Below are positions 23,270-34,332 of a stretch of 64,000 bases of DNA, piece after piece; the stretch's first letter is position 1; every line of letters starts with the position of its first letter. A program made the translations under genes and the position numbers. Under the pieces are notes generated by a model. The model was given only the letters and a program-made list of their open reading frames with translations, did no database searches and was not told the DNA's origin. This DNA comes from Lithospermum erythrorhizon. Taxonomy: Eukaryota > Streptophyta > Magnoliopsida > Boraginales > Boraginaceae. Location: positions 124,001 through 188,000 of the forward strand of contig JADFUC010002386.1 of assembly GCA_019722365.1 (NCBI GenBank), given 5' to 3'.

Positions 23270-23806
23270 TCAGCGTAATTCTAACAAATCAAATTCTTCG
23301 TCATCAAATATGAACATATATCTAACATCTTCTAAGGTACAGAACTTACCATCATGAGTCCTAATTTTTACAGAACCTATCCCAACTACTTTGCAAACAG
23401 AACTGTTGGCCATAGAAATATTACCACCATCTACTTGCTCATAAGTCGAAAACCATTCCCTCTTAGGACAAATATGATAAGATGCTCCAGAATCAAGTAT
23501 CCACACATCGGTGTAAAATGTGTGGCTATCAGCAACTAATGCTATATCTTCCTCAGATTTTGTACTACTCTCGCAACAACAGCTAGCACTGCATGACAAA
23601 TTGCACCCTCGCCTCTTCTTAGGACAATCGGTTTTCCAATGTCCCTTCTCCTTACAGTAATGACAGACATCCCCTAGTTTCAACCTCGCTTGAATCAAGC
23701 TTCTGCGAAACTTCTTTTTTCCCTTAACAAATCCCTGATTACTATTGGCGAATAACCCAAAACTCAGTATCCAAAACTGTAACTCTTCACTATAGCTATG
23801 TCTCAA
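23270..23806 (-). pseudogene. copia gag zinc knuckle and protease fragment
   Basis: This 178-residue open frame has a CCHC zinc knuckle (CHYCKEKGHWKTDC) followed by the aspartic protease active site (WILDSGASYHICPK). It is the gag-protease junction of the copia polyprotein above. Upstream gag is not readable in one frame. Confidence 0.85.
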
Positions 23807-25104
23807 TTCCCCTCATTACAAGAAAGTACTCTTAACTTCTAGAGTTATGTAGTTCTTTTATCATTAGTCATAGATTCCTTTAAAAATTTTCATATATGAT
23901 GCAAAAGAAACTAACAGAATTAAGGCAAAATCCTCATCATCAGCATAAGCATCAATATTACGCAAATCTAGTAATATCGTATTTAGTTTATCTAAGCTGG
24001 TCTTCTAAAGACGCTTCTTCCTCCATACGCAGTCGAATGACGCTGCTTCAAAGAACAACTGTCAGGTTAAGCTTCAGTCATATACGCATTCTCTTCAAAT
24101 TTACCTCAATAATCCAAAGAATGTCTCTCGCTTCTAAACTTCCGTAATAATCTCATCCTCTAGAGACAACAACAACGTTGAATGTGTCTTCTCCTCTAAG
24201 GAATCCCAGCTTTCCGAACCGCAGCGATTCTTCATAAGAAGATACCAGACTCTCTCGCTCAATACCCCCTCACCTTGATTCACATGTAATCGAAACTATT
24301 TCTCCCATTAAACTTATCTACTTCCAAAACCTTTACCACCCATCGGCCTTCGGGCCGATACAACCGAGCTCCGATACCGCTATAACACGCGAAACTAGAT
24401 ACCGCACTACGTGAAAGCGAAATACGTAATAAGCAGAATAACACCGTAAAATTTAACGTGGTATCCCTAACGACGCAGCCAGATTCAATTCATCGCAGCC
24501 ACCGTAAAATTTCCTCTTCACTATAACGTAAGAAATGCATTACAACATTTGATCGAAATAGTTAAAGTAATGTTGGCTAAGAGTCTTACAAAACTTCAAA
24601 GCCTATTTCGCAGACAGAAATAAACCTATATACTATCGTATATATAAAGCAAGGAAGAGGAACAAAGCATTAGCTTGACGATGTAGTCCATCAAGTCACT
24701 TTCTAACAGTGGGTTTAGTGAACAGAGCTTTGATAGCTGCAAAGGCGCGACGAAAGGAGTTCGCCAGAGCATGTTGTACAGAAGGCCAAGACGGTGTTTT
24801 AAAAAAAAATTGAATTAATTACAATTGATTATTATAAATTTTTCTAATTAAGTGTTTGTTATTTTAAATATGACCCATAAAGTCAGTAATATATATAATT
24901 TTTCGCTTTGCCCCAAGTTTTACCTATTAAAGAGAAGCATGCAAGGCCTATTCGAAAAGTTTCTCTCAAAGTTTTTGCGTACAAAATCATCCCAGCAGAC
25001 GCCATTTGAAAAGCTTCAAACGTTGGTGCACCTATTCAAATAATTTATTTACTTCGCGTGCCTGGATGAAATTTCAGCACCAAATTATGTATTCAAAGTA
25101 TTTT

Positions 25105-25136
25105 AATTAGACAACGTTGTCCATTATGTGAAAATC
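25105..25136 (+). repeat. 32-bp direct repeat, right copy
   Basis: Partner of 19285-19316, with one mismatch (aattaga versus aattagc). The flanking words differ on the outside: cactttcttg lies before the left copy but after the right copy, so the local history includes more than a simple insertion. Confidence 0.8.
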
Positions 25137-25863
25137 ACTTTCTTGGGGTATATGTATTCAAAGTTTATAATTTATTTATATGTTTAATATTTGTTTAATC
25201 ATATTGTTATATTTATATTACTATTTATAATCTAATTAATAATATTTGCTATTTAATTATCTATTGTAGTATTATTTGTTTAATATATGATTTATATATA
25301 TATTAGGGGCAAAATTATCAATAAACTTAATTTAAGTTTCTTTCTTTTTAAACTCATATTAAACACCTAAATAATTTCAGATTGAGATTCAAGCTTATAA
25401 TTTAGATTTTCTGATATTCAGTTTTCAGTTTTCATACTTCAATTTTTAATTTTTATTTACATACTAAGTAATCTTTTATTAAATGAGAAAAAGGGAAAAA
25501 AGAAAATCAAGATAATTAAACAAATCAAATCAGATCAAACAAATTAAAATTATCTCACTTGTACAATTGGCTAAAAGAAAATCAAGATAAATGTTCAAAT
25601 TAAATATTATAACAGGCCAGCCAGGGTAAGACGGTAGCCAATTTGCACCTAGCAAATCGTTCCATAGCTAGATTTTAAATATATTATTATTATTTCATAA
25701 ATACCTAGCTACTTCCTGAGGGCGAGTAAATGTGAATTAAATCAAGAGACCATCAATGCAGCCATGGAGGCAAGTTCAGAAAGAAGTTATGACGAATGGG
25801 AGAGTAACTAAAATAAAACTGACTTACCTAATAATACCTGCCAACTAAACTGATTGATTACAC
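25137..25863. other. AT-rich intergenic DNA
   Basis: No gene, RNA or repeat recognised. Confidence 0.5.
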
Positions 25864-25877
25864 TAATCTTAAAATGA

Positions 25878-26049
25878 AAAGAAATATGAAACCATCAATC
25901 TAATCTTAAATTATACTAAACCACTTTAATACGAGATCTTGTCACTTGCTTGATTCGAACTCATACAACATCCACACCGCATGAAGAGACTATGCTGCTG
26001 ACACTTAACACTCTTGCTCCTTACCAATTGAGCTATACCTCGAGAGCGT
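25878..26049 (-). mobile_element. tRNA-derived SINE with 14-bp target duplication
   Basis: The minus-strand head (26049 leftward) has an A box (gtatagctcaattggtaag) and a B box (gagttcgaatca), and its 3' end is T-rich (ttctttt). The 14-mer taatcttaaaatga flanks it at 25864-25877 and 26050-26063, which are the target-site duplications. Length is 172 bp. This is the best-supported small element in the window. Confidence 0.85.
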
Positions 26050-26151
26050 TAATCTTAAAATGACTTTGTATATGTAGATGTCAATTTTTTTCTTTATATA
26101 TGCATAATCTAGCATTCTATCAACTAAACTGATTGATTACACTAATACTTA

Positions 26152-26320
26152 CTCCATTTTATTTATTTATCATTTTAGCCTAAATTTTCTGTTTCAAAAT
26201 ATTTGTCATTCTAACATAGAAAATTATAGTCCTACATTTCCAATATACTTTTTGACTATTTTTTCTTTTCCTTAATTTATGTGCAAATTATTAAAATAAC
26301 AAATAAAAAAACGAAGGGAG
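26152..26320. mobile_element. Stowaway-type MITE
   Basis: TA-flanked, 169 bp. Ends are ctccattttatttattta on the left and the complementary acaaataaaaaaacgaaggg on the right. Confidence 0.75.
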
Positions 26321-26657
26321 TATTAAAATAAATTTCTATGTAGATGTGAATTTTTTCTTTATGATATATATACTCCATTATTCGTCTTCAAATAATTAAT
26401 TATGCATACAAAAATTCTTCTAGTTGATCACTTATATTTTCATTGTAATCTTTTGTATTTGTCTTTAATATTATTGAAATTTATTGTTTTGTCCTTTCAT
26501 ATTTTCATTTCATTGATTGATAATTTTTTTATTATTAAAAATGATAAAACCATACGGCTTTATCTCATACTTTTTCGACGAATCCCTTAATAATTAAATA
26601 TTACTCTATTTTATCCTCTTTTGGTTACTCTTAATCCTTTTTTCTTTTAAAATAATA

Positions 26658-26902
26658 CTCCCTCTATCCCACAAAGATTGTCCATTTTTTTAAAGTTATA
26701 ATTTTCAAACTTTGAAATTAAATATATTTATTTGTGTTGTATAATATTTGATAAAAAATATATCATTGGAAAGAGTTTGAAATGTATTTTTCATTGATAT
26801 AGTTCTCATCAAGTATTATATAATAAAAATAAAAATATCTACGGTCAAAGTTCAAAAGGTACAACAAAAAGTCAAAAGTGAATAATTTTTGTGGGATGGA
26901 GG
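26658..26902. mobile_element. Stowaway-type MITE
   Basis: TA-flanked, 245 bp, with terminal inverted repeats ctccctctatcccacaaag and ttttgtgggatggagg. Further inside, tttttaaagttataattttc and gtcaaaagtgaataattttt extend the complementarity. Confidence 0.85.
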
Positions 26903-27169
26903 TAGTACAAAATTAATTTTGTTTTTATGCTCAAATCGCTTTTCCATCAAATGAAAAAAATAATTAATATAACTAATATGATGTAGTATCTAATTTTAAG
27001 CTAATTACTCAAATACTTTACGAGGAAGTACCTAACATAATTAGTGTGGATTATTTTACTTGGATGAAATCAGAGTTTGCATCCCAACATAACTGGCGTA
27101 GGATTGAGATAGAAAGTGATTCGAAGTGTGTTTGATTCAAAGTCTACAAGGGATGATTGGGATACCTAG

Positions 27170-27780
27170 CCTACACATATTGATGTTATAGTTATAGATA
27201 GTCATTAATGGTTTATACACATGGATGCAAAATTCCTAATTGGGATACCTACACATATTGATGTTATAGTTATAGTTATAGTTATAGATATTTATTAACA
27301 GAAGCACTTTGACTTGCCAGTACAATTCATTAGTTGGTGCAGTTAGGGCGGTTAACGAGTCGAGTGGGTATTGGGTTATCCGGCCGGTTAGACACATTTT
27401 CGAGTCGGGTAATTATTTGAATATTTCTGGTATAGAGCAAAGAATCGAACTGAGATCGACTCGCTAAGCTTTCAGGCAGGTTTCAAGTCGAATATCGAGC
27501 GGTATCAAATTACTCATTATGTGCACAATATTATTGATAAACTATCGAAATAAATGTATTAGCTTCTTAAAAAATACATAACATGTATTTTTTAATACTT
27601 TATCGGACATTTGGTCGAGCAGGATCGGGTATACTTAGCCAAGATATCGAGTATAGAGTGATACTCGAGAGTGACTCCATAAGCATTCACACGGATTGTC
27701 AAGTCGGATACAAGCCGATATCGACATTCGCCCATTCTATGCTCAAGGCAACATTATTAAATGATTATAATAACTAGCTA
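27170..27780. repeat. Short local duplications and gttata microsatellite
   Basis: The phrase cctacacatattgatgttat occurs twice (near 27171 and 27249). The second copy runs into a (gttata)n stretch at about 27260-27290. Two diverged, GC-richer segments at about 27400-27500 and 27610-27710 share gggta..., tatagag, caagtcgga/caagtcgaa and gatatcga/gtatcaaa words and look like a tandem duplication of about 190 bp. Confidence 0.5.
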
Positions 27781-27909
27781 TTATCATTTTATCTACTGAC
27801 GCATGTCATTTTAATTGCTAATACATCCATCTCTCTAGTCTCTCTCATTTCATCAAGCCCAATCGTATGAATTGGTTTATGGAATACTATCAATACACTA
27901 ATCAAGAGG

Positions 27910-27960
27910 GTCGCCCTTGACATTTTAGGGGCCCATAACGAAATAAAAAAGGGGGCCTTT
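27910..27960 (+). repeat. hAT-like terminal sequence
   Basis: The stretch gtcgcccttgacattttagg followed by ggcccataacgaaat resembles the minus-strand reading of 60721-60770 (cagggccggtcctaaagttt, ggggccctgtgccaaat). Ends of this cagggccggccct type are common in plant hAT elements. The other end of this copy was not found. Confidence 0.4.
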
Positions 27961-29025
27961 TAAATTTACTCATTTCGTTTCTTAATATTAACCAACTTTG
28001 AATTTTTTTAACTTAAAGTACCTAAATTTTGACAATTAATATGAAAATAATTATGTAATAGATTCATGTTAAAATTTCATACACTAATATTATTATTTTT
28101 TATCTAAGGTAATATAAACGTAATGAAATAAATTATTAAAGTTGTTAGAAAAAAGTTAGAATATATTTTATTGTGATAATTTAAAAATTCTTAGATCAAT
28201 ATTAAGTGGACCTCCTAATTATAAAACCGATACAAAATTTATTCTTAGTTTAGTCAATGAAACAATCATTATCGAAAAATAAATAAAAATATAAATATAA
28301 TGACATAAAATGGTTAAAGTCATATAAAAAGCTTGAATATCTTATATTTGATAATTCTCTAAAATTAATATAAAAAATTCTTAGTTTGATCAATGACACT
28401 ATAATCATTATTGTAAAAAAAATAGAATTGAAAAAAGTTAAGTTGTTTCAAAAATATATAATTTTGTCAACCTACCGGTGGTTCTATATATGTAAAGTTT
28501 CGATCATCTTGGAAAAAAAATGATACATGAGTACTATACACTATCAGACAAGGATTCATGCAATTAGAGGAAATGAACAAAACATATGCTGGATTGAAAA
28601 GAAGCATCAGAGTCTAAAGGTTCAAAACTAAAAATAATATGTGGAGTTAAAATTGACAAAAACATACGTTGATTTTAACATGACTTTGGTATCTTGAACT
28701 CAAGACCTTCGCTTCACATGACGTTATCAATCCACTGCATTACTTCTACATTTTGATTATTAAGCCTATACTATTATATATAAAAATCATTTTCTAATTT
28801 GTAACTCCAAAATCCCAAGTCAAAGCGACCTGGTCGCCCACCCCAACCCCTCAGGACGAGATTTGAGGCACATCACATGATTTACGATTGTACATGCTAG
28901 CCCATGCCCATTAGTTGAAAACCTCATTTATTTGATTCAACTAAATTCATATTAACTCATCTAAAAAATACCCCAAATGAAATCCATCCATCCACCAACT
29001 ATATACATCTGTTGATTGAATCCAC
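27961..29025. other. AT-rich intergenic DNA with a possible SINE relic
   Basis: Around 28670-28745 the minus strand has a B-box-like aggtcttgagttcaagatac and an A-box-like gcagtggattgataac, suggesting a SINE relic. Otherwise nothing recognised upstream of HR-lesion gene B. Confidence 0.4.
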
Positions 29026-29040
29026 CTCTCTCTCTCTCTC
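29026..29040 (+). promoter_or_regulatory. (CT)n tract in the 5' leader of HR-lesion gene B
   Basis: Pure CT repeat 130-144 bp upstream of the ATG, matching the position of the CT tract in paralogue A. Confidence 0.5.
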
Positions 29041-29169
29041 GTTTTGTGGGTTGTTTGCTCTGTCTCTTTTGCAAAGCAACCAACACACAATATACCAACA
29101 AGCTGAAAAATCAACAACGAAATTGAAAAAAAAATAAAAAAACACAATCTTGATATAAAATATTGAAAA

Positions 29170-31575
29170 ATGGGTTTTTTTTCTTTCTTGGGTCGTGTGC
29201 TTTTTGCCTCCATCTTCATACTTTCGGCTTGGCAAATGTACTATTTTATGTACCATCTTTTATTTTATATTTAATATATTATTTTGTAGATCTGTTATGT
29301 GTTGTGTGAATGTGTTTTTATGTTTATATGATGTACTTGTTAGATCTTACAGTTTTGTTATTGTGGTTATGTTTTTTGTAGTCAAGGTTTATATGGGCAA
29401 TGATAAAAATTAGTTGATGTTTATTTATGTTTAAATTTTAATTGAATAAATTTTTTCCTACTATTGGGTCTATTCGGAAACAGTATCTATATTATCATAT
29501 TTGTAAGGTTACAACTATTCGATCACCCTACCCCGCTTACGCTGGAGCATCTTCGGAGGCAATGAGGCTTGGGGCTGTTTATTGTGTTTGGTTTGCTGTG
29601 ATGCTTTTGCAATGGTGTGTTCTGAGCATTTGTTGTTTAGTCTTCTTTATTATATTGTCAGGCTGGTTTATCATGGATGTCTGGTTTCTTGTGTTTGGAT
29701 GCAATATGAATTTTAGGAAGTCTTCAGTGGATGAATCATATGGATTGCCTTTAAAGGGAAGTCCTAAATTATTTTTAAGTAGTGTTTTTTTGGCTCCGGA
29801 TCCTCTACCCGGCTCTTGGTGCCCCTTATGTGCCCCATGCTTTATAAGTTTTTACATCATTCAGTAAGTGGTTGAGTTCAATCAGTGCACTAAGATCGAA
29901 CAATCTGGAAATCTATGATGTTTGAATGTGAAAGTTGTGAATTTAAAGCTACTGTTCAAAGAGGTTGAGCTGGGTGATAACAGTAGGAAATTAATGAGTA
30001 GCTGAAGCCATTGAAAATAAATATTTTTGGTAGTATTTGGGAGATATGGCACTTCCATGATTCTGTCCCTCCATTTCCTCAGATATGAAAAATCAAAATA
30101 ACCTTTTTTTTCTCAGTTTGTGCCTTTGTGGTACTTATATTTGTTTAGTCAAGTTGTTGGACATTCAGATTTCCCTCCGATCTACACATAGTCGTAGATG
30201 TAGTACTGGCTGATGCTGTTGACATAGATGTAGATGGGGGTTCTTCCAAAACCCCTTGGTTAAGATGTTTTGGGCTCCGGTCCTCTCTTGTGTATAACAG
30301 TTAAGAGAAGAAAACTCCAGTCATAGTTAGAATTTGTAACTCACTCTCTATTGAGAGCTATTATCCCTGTTGACGAACTGATCAATTCTTAACACAGTTT
30401 GATATTCCTGGTGGATCTATGGCTGATAATGATGGATATGGATCCTAGAGTCACTATGATTCTTAGACATTCCGAATTGATATTTTAGTTTTGTTTGTGT
30501 AGAGGCTGCTTTTTGTGCGTGATCCTTTTGCATTATCATGTTATCTTTCTGTGTTGTTTGCTATATTTTTAACTAATACTGGTGGTTTCCATCTCATATG
30601 GAGTCACCAATTTTGTATTCTTTGGCTCTTGGATATATTCGAATAAATAAAAATGGCTCATTACACTACCTACACTTCTTACCTATTGTGTAGTAGATAG
30701 TATTTGCACTTTACTCTCGTGTCAATTCGGAAAGTCTTCTTCTATCACATTGGCGCATGTGGATGTTCATATAGATTTAGGCATTCTTTTTCTTTCTTAA
30801 TCCTCTTATTGCTAACATTATGTAATGCTGCAAGCAAATTAACCTTCAAATTTAATTACTGAAGTGTCATTTCCATGGTTGAGGATAATGATTCAGGTTT
30901 AATGAATTTGGTGATGATGGTGGACCAGCTGTAAAAGAAGTTGCTCCCAAACTGGTTGGTATTCAGAAATTTGTGGCTTCTAAGCTAGGCGAAAGTGTAA
31001 CTGTTGATGTAAGGCTAACATTATATTATTTTACTTAATTCAACATAGGTGTTATGTTATCTTTGTTGAGCTTGTGTGCTTATTGCTATTTGGAATACTT
31101 GGTTCAGGCAAGGAATTTTGTTGCTGCCTCTATTGCTCTGAAAGGATTGGGAGGCCTTTTGTTTGTCTTTAGTAGTACTTTGGGGGCTTACTTGCTGGTG
31201 AGAACCTATCATTCTCAGTCGTGACAATAGTAAATTTCAGTCAATACGTACTAGTTAACACAATTTTCATCCTTCTGCAGATTGTCCACTTGCTGTTCAC
31301 AGCTCCGATTCTGTATGATTTCTACAATTATAAATTTGGCGAGCCTGAATTCCTTGAGCTTTCTCAGGAGTTCCTACAGGTGTGTGAAATCGTTTTTTGA
31401 CGCTCAACTTTGAGCAGTCCTTTCTAATTGATTATTGGAGTTCATTGCTAAGTTTGATTGCTATTCATGACAGTGTGTATCATTTGTTGGTGCGTTGCTC
31501 ATCTTCCTCGGCATGAAAACCTCAATCGTAAGGAGACAACTCAGGAAGAAAAATCCCAAATCAAAGACATCTTAG
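29170..31575 (+). CDS. HR-like lesion-inducing protein B (DoxX-like membrane protein)
   Basis: Intact paralogue of gene A in the opposite orientation, 16 kb away. Exons 29170-29237, 30897-31008, 31108-31197, 31281-31379 and 31474-31575 (68, 112, 90, 99 and 102 nt) join in frame through GT/AG introns to give 156 residues. It starts MGFFSFLGRVLFASIF and has NEFGDDGGPAVKEVAPKL, ALKGLGGLLFVFSSTLGAYL, APILYDFYNYKFGEPEFLEL and LLIFLGMKTS, with a lysine/arginine-rich tail. Four hydrophobic segments predict a small integral membrane protein. The family is linked by overexpression to cell-death lesions; biochemical role unknown. Residues differ from A mainly in the loop after GGPA. Splice sites are all canonical, unlike A. 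Confidence 0.93.
29442..29867 (+). other. Open frame inside HR-lesion B intron 1
   Basis: A 141-codon open frame within the 1.66-kb intron. It contains a hydrophobic, tryptophan/cysteine-rich middle (VYCVWFAVMLLQWC) and matches no family I know. The start shown is just the first ATG. It is probably chance, but it is longer than most chance frames in this AT-rich DNA. Confidence 0.2.
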
Positions 31576-33546
31576 GAAGACTGTAAAAGGCTGGAAAGTT
31601 ATCATTAAAGAGGGAGGACACATTATGATTTAACCTTGTAGTGTATTTTAGCTCCCAGTTACACTGTTCTGTACTTCTGTTGGAAAGACTTCTCCAATAC
31701 CTATTTTTGTATTCTGTTTTGTACTATGTATGAATTTTTTCCTTGCTTAATCAATGAAATACATCATTATTGCTTTCGCAAGGCTCGTGTTTGTAGGATG
31801 TTAGTAGTTTTTCATGTATCCGAATAAAGGCGAAAGGGCTACTCTTAGTCGTTTAATTACATCAACCCTTTCGGATCAGGTATGGAATGACCACTACATG
31901 TTAGAATTCACCTATGAATGTTGCTCATTATTTTGAATCCAAATGTTTTGACATAAGAGCGCAAAATTACAAATTGTTGGAGATTTGAGTTTACAATTTC
32001 CATGTTAATTTCACCATCTTTTCCTGGTATGCCCTTTTGTGTGCAAGATTTTAAATGTCAATACCACATCGAATATGTTAAGTGGCCACCTTTGAGTTGC
32101 TTCCTATAAGTAGAGACGATGAAGCTAAATGTTTGAATAAAAAGGGTCGGTTGGCTAAATATGCCACTTTCACTGAAGCGATGGTGGAAATGTATTGCTT
32201 GCTATCAAGACATACTTACTGACATACTTCATGAATGCGACAGTATGTATTTCATTGGCCGACCCTCCTATTCTTATAATAAGATTTCTAATAAGATGCT
32301 TGTGTGTTTACATTTTGAACCCTCCAATTTATATAAATATTGTTGTCTCAACAATATTATAACATACTCCGTATTTGATAATATTATAACAACTGGCCCA
32401 ATAACATATGTCTAAGCGTTGACATATCTACAAACAGATAGACGATAGTGATAAGTTATAAGTACCTGTTTGATTTTGTAGTGTGATGGATACATTGGCT
32501 GAAATTTCCATCCGAATGAATAACCAAACAATAAACACAAATAAGGAAGAAACAAAATTTACTAAATCATTAATTGCTTAGCAATAAGTGTAAAATTGAG
32601 GGAAAACGTTGTAGTGAATTAATCTCAAATTCATTTTAATTGACAAGCCGACTTTTTCGAATTAAATCTCGGTTCATCAATTACTAATTATTCTTATTCT
32701 AAAAAATATAAAATTTATATAATCAATTGCCTTTTAAAATACTTTGTAATATTAATTTTTTATAATATAATTAAAGAAAGAATCAAGATATAAATTTACC
32801 TCGGAGCATGCGATAAAATTAACTAATGGGATTGAAGGTATTACATTACATTGTTTCCTTCATAATTAGCTATTCATATTGATTGAGTAATGGTTATATA
32901 CAGAATTTATTGATTATGATATTTCATTCATTTGTCATATTTTATACTTTTATAATGAAGTGGAGTGTTGTTGATCTCGTTATCACTAGTTGAAGTGTAA
33001 AAATCATTAATCTATCGATTCCATACTCTATAATTTATAATAACTCAAATTATTTTTCAATGTAATTTTATCGAATATTCAAATACCAATTATTTACATT
33101 TGGTGGTAGAAAAGGATAAACTTACCAAACATTGACTTAATCACCTAATCATAACTTTTATAATCAATAAGCCTAATTTCCCTCCTTTTTTATAGTTAAG
33201 AATATACAAATTCCAATCTCCTTTATAATATTTGAACCATTAACCTTAAAAATCAAGCGCTAGACCGTTAATTTTCCCTCCTTATCTCAACTAAATCACT
33301 CAAAAACAGTAAAGAGTTCAATAACAAACATCTCTATATCACTCCCTCTTATATCATTCCTTTGCATTTCTTCACAACAAATCATCTCTCACAAAATACT
33401 GTATTTTCTACATAATTACTAGTAATCAGAGAAATCATTCACTAATTACACAAGAAATCTGAAACCCCATTTGTTGAATTTGATCAAAAACAGCTTTTCA
33501 TCATCCATGACTGAAAAACAAGTTCAAGAAGAAGCAAAAAAAAGCC
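31576..33546. other. Intergenic between HR-lesion B and the kinase
   Basis: Holds the 3' UTR of gene B and, on the right, the kinase promoter. No other coding or repeat feature was recognised. Confidence 0.55.
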
Positions 33547-33849
33547 ATGTACCCTTTGGACTCAAATTCATATCAGATTCTTGATGAAATTGGAAGAGGT
33601 TCAAGTTCAGTTGTGTACAAAGCTTCATGCATATCAATGGGTTTAAGTGTTGCAATAAAAGTAATTGAACTTGATCAATCAAGATCACATTTTTATAAAA
33701 ATATATGTGAAGCAACAAGTTCTTCACTTATATCTCACCCAAATATTCTCAATATGTATTGTTGTTTTATTGTTGAAAAATCCCTTTGGGTTGTTATGCC
33801 ATTCATGCATGCCGGCTCTGTTGAATCAATCATTGGTTCCTCCGTTCCA

Positions 33850-34332
33850 ACTTCCTCTTCACATTCTTCAAGTACTTCTTATCCTATTTTGTATTCAATG
33901 AATTGTGATCGATTTTCTATTGGGCACAAAAAATCTTTTTGCACCTATAACTAATCGATAGTGAACCAAAATCTTTTAAAAGTAATCTTAACATCCACAA
34001 GGGAGAAAGGCAATGCAAAAAGAGATCATGATAATAGTATGTGGAGTATTGTACAATTGCCTAAAAGGTAAAAGTTAAGTCACTTGGTACAATAACGGGT
34101 ATATAAGATCAAATATAACTCGATGACAAGATCGAGAGGTTCAAAGCTGCACTAGTCAGGTTTTGGTAATCATCGCGAGTGGTATCATTATAATGACACT
34201 TTTGCTCCACTGCTAAAATGGTTAAGCGCACGCGCTTTCCTGCAATAGTTGCGGTTAGCACTGGGAGTCGCATCAAATGATGCTCACAATGCTTTCTTTG
34301 CATTTAGGATTTATCTCAAGAGATATGACAAT
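33850..34332 (+). mobile_element. Copia fragment A, left part (start of RT domain)
   Basis: From about 33850 the kinase frame passes without a stop into copia polyprotein (TSYPILYSMNCDRFSIGHKK). In shifting frames, RT start blocks follow: EPKSF, AMQKEI, YKIKYNS, YNDTFAPL and HNAF. There is no LTR or gag on this side, so the fragment is 5' truncated. It is cut at 34332 by element B. Confidence 0.8.
34328..34332 (+). repeat. Target-site duplication ACAAT, left
   Basis: ACAAT immediately precedes the TGTTGG end of element B and recurs at 43095-43099 after the other end. Confidence 0.85.

Larger units (their letters stand above)
19940..24708 (-). mobile_element. Ty1/copia LTR retrotransposon (decayed), minus strand
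   Basis: LTRs of about 300-325 bp lie at about 19945-20259 (3') and about 24384-24708 (5'). They share aataacaccgtaaaatttaac, aagcctattt and the end tgttgaaagtgactt. Next to the 5' LTR a tRNA-iMet-type primer site reads ggtatcggagctc (near 24370, minus strand). The 3' LTR is preceded by a purine tract (gaggtggagatt). Domain order on the minus strand is gag zinc knuckle, protease, integrase, RT, which is the copia order. Five bases outside the two ends read gtgcg and gtggg, a possible imperfect target duplication. Many frameshifts, so not autonomous. Confidence 0.85.
19317..25104. mobile_element. Long-TIR element carrying a nested copia retrotransposon
   Basis: The left arm (19317 to about 19615) and right arm (about 24815 to 25104) are inverted copies of each other; shared words include gttattttaaatatgac, taatatatataattttt, aataatttattt and ggatgaaattt. 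Without the copia insert (about 19940-24708) the element is about 1.0 kb. Its inner DNA comprises 19620-19930 and 24709-24815 and has unusual base composition, with a C-rich tract at 19640-19700. On the minus strand 19693-19878 is an open frame (MLRMSKSFSAAKNEAL...) that I do not recognise; it could be a captured gene fragment, as in Pack-MULEs. No transposase seen. Confidence 0.6.

Noticed and set aside
25930..26045. tRNA gene candidate on the minus strand
   Set aside because: A and B boxes are present but the cloverleaf does not close, and 14-bp target duplications with a T-rich tail show a SINE.
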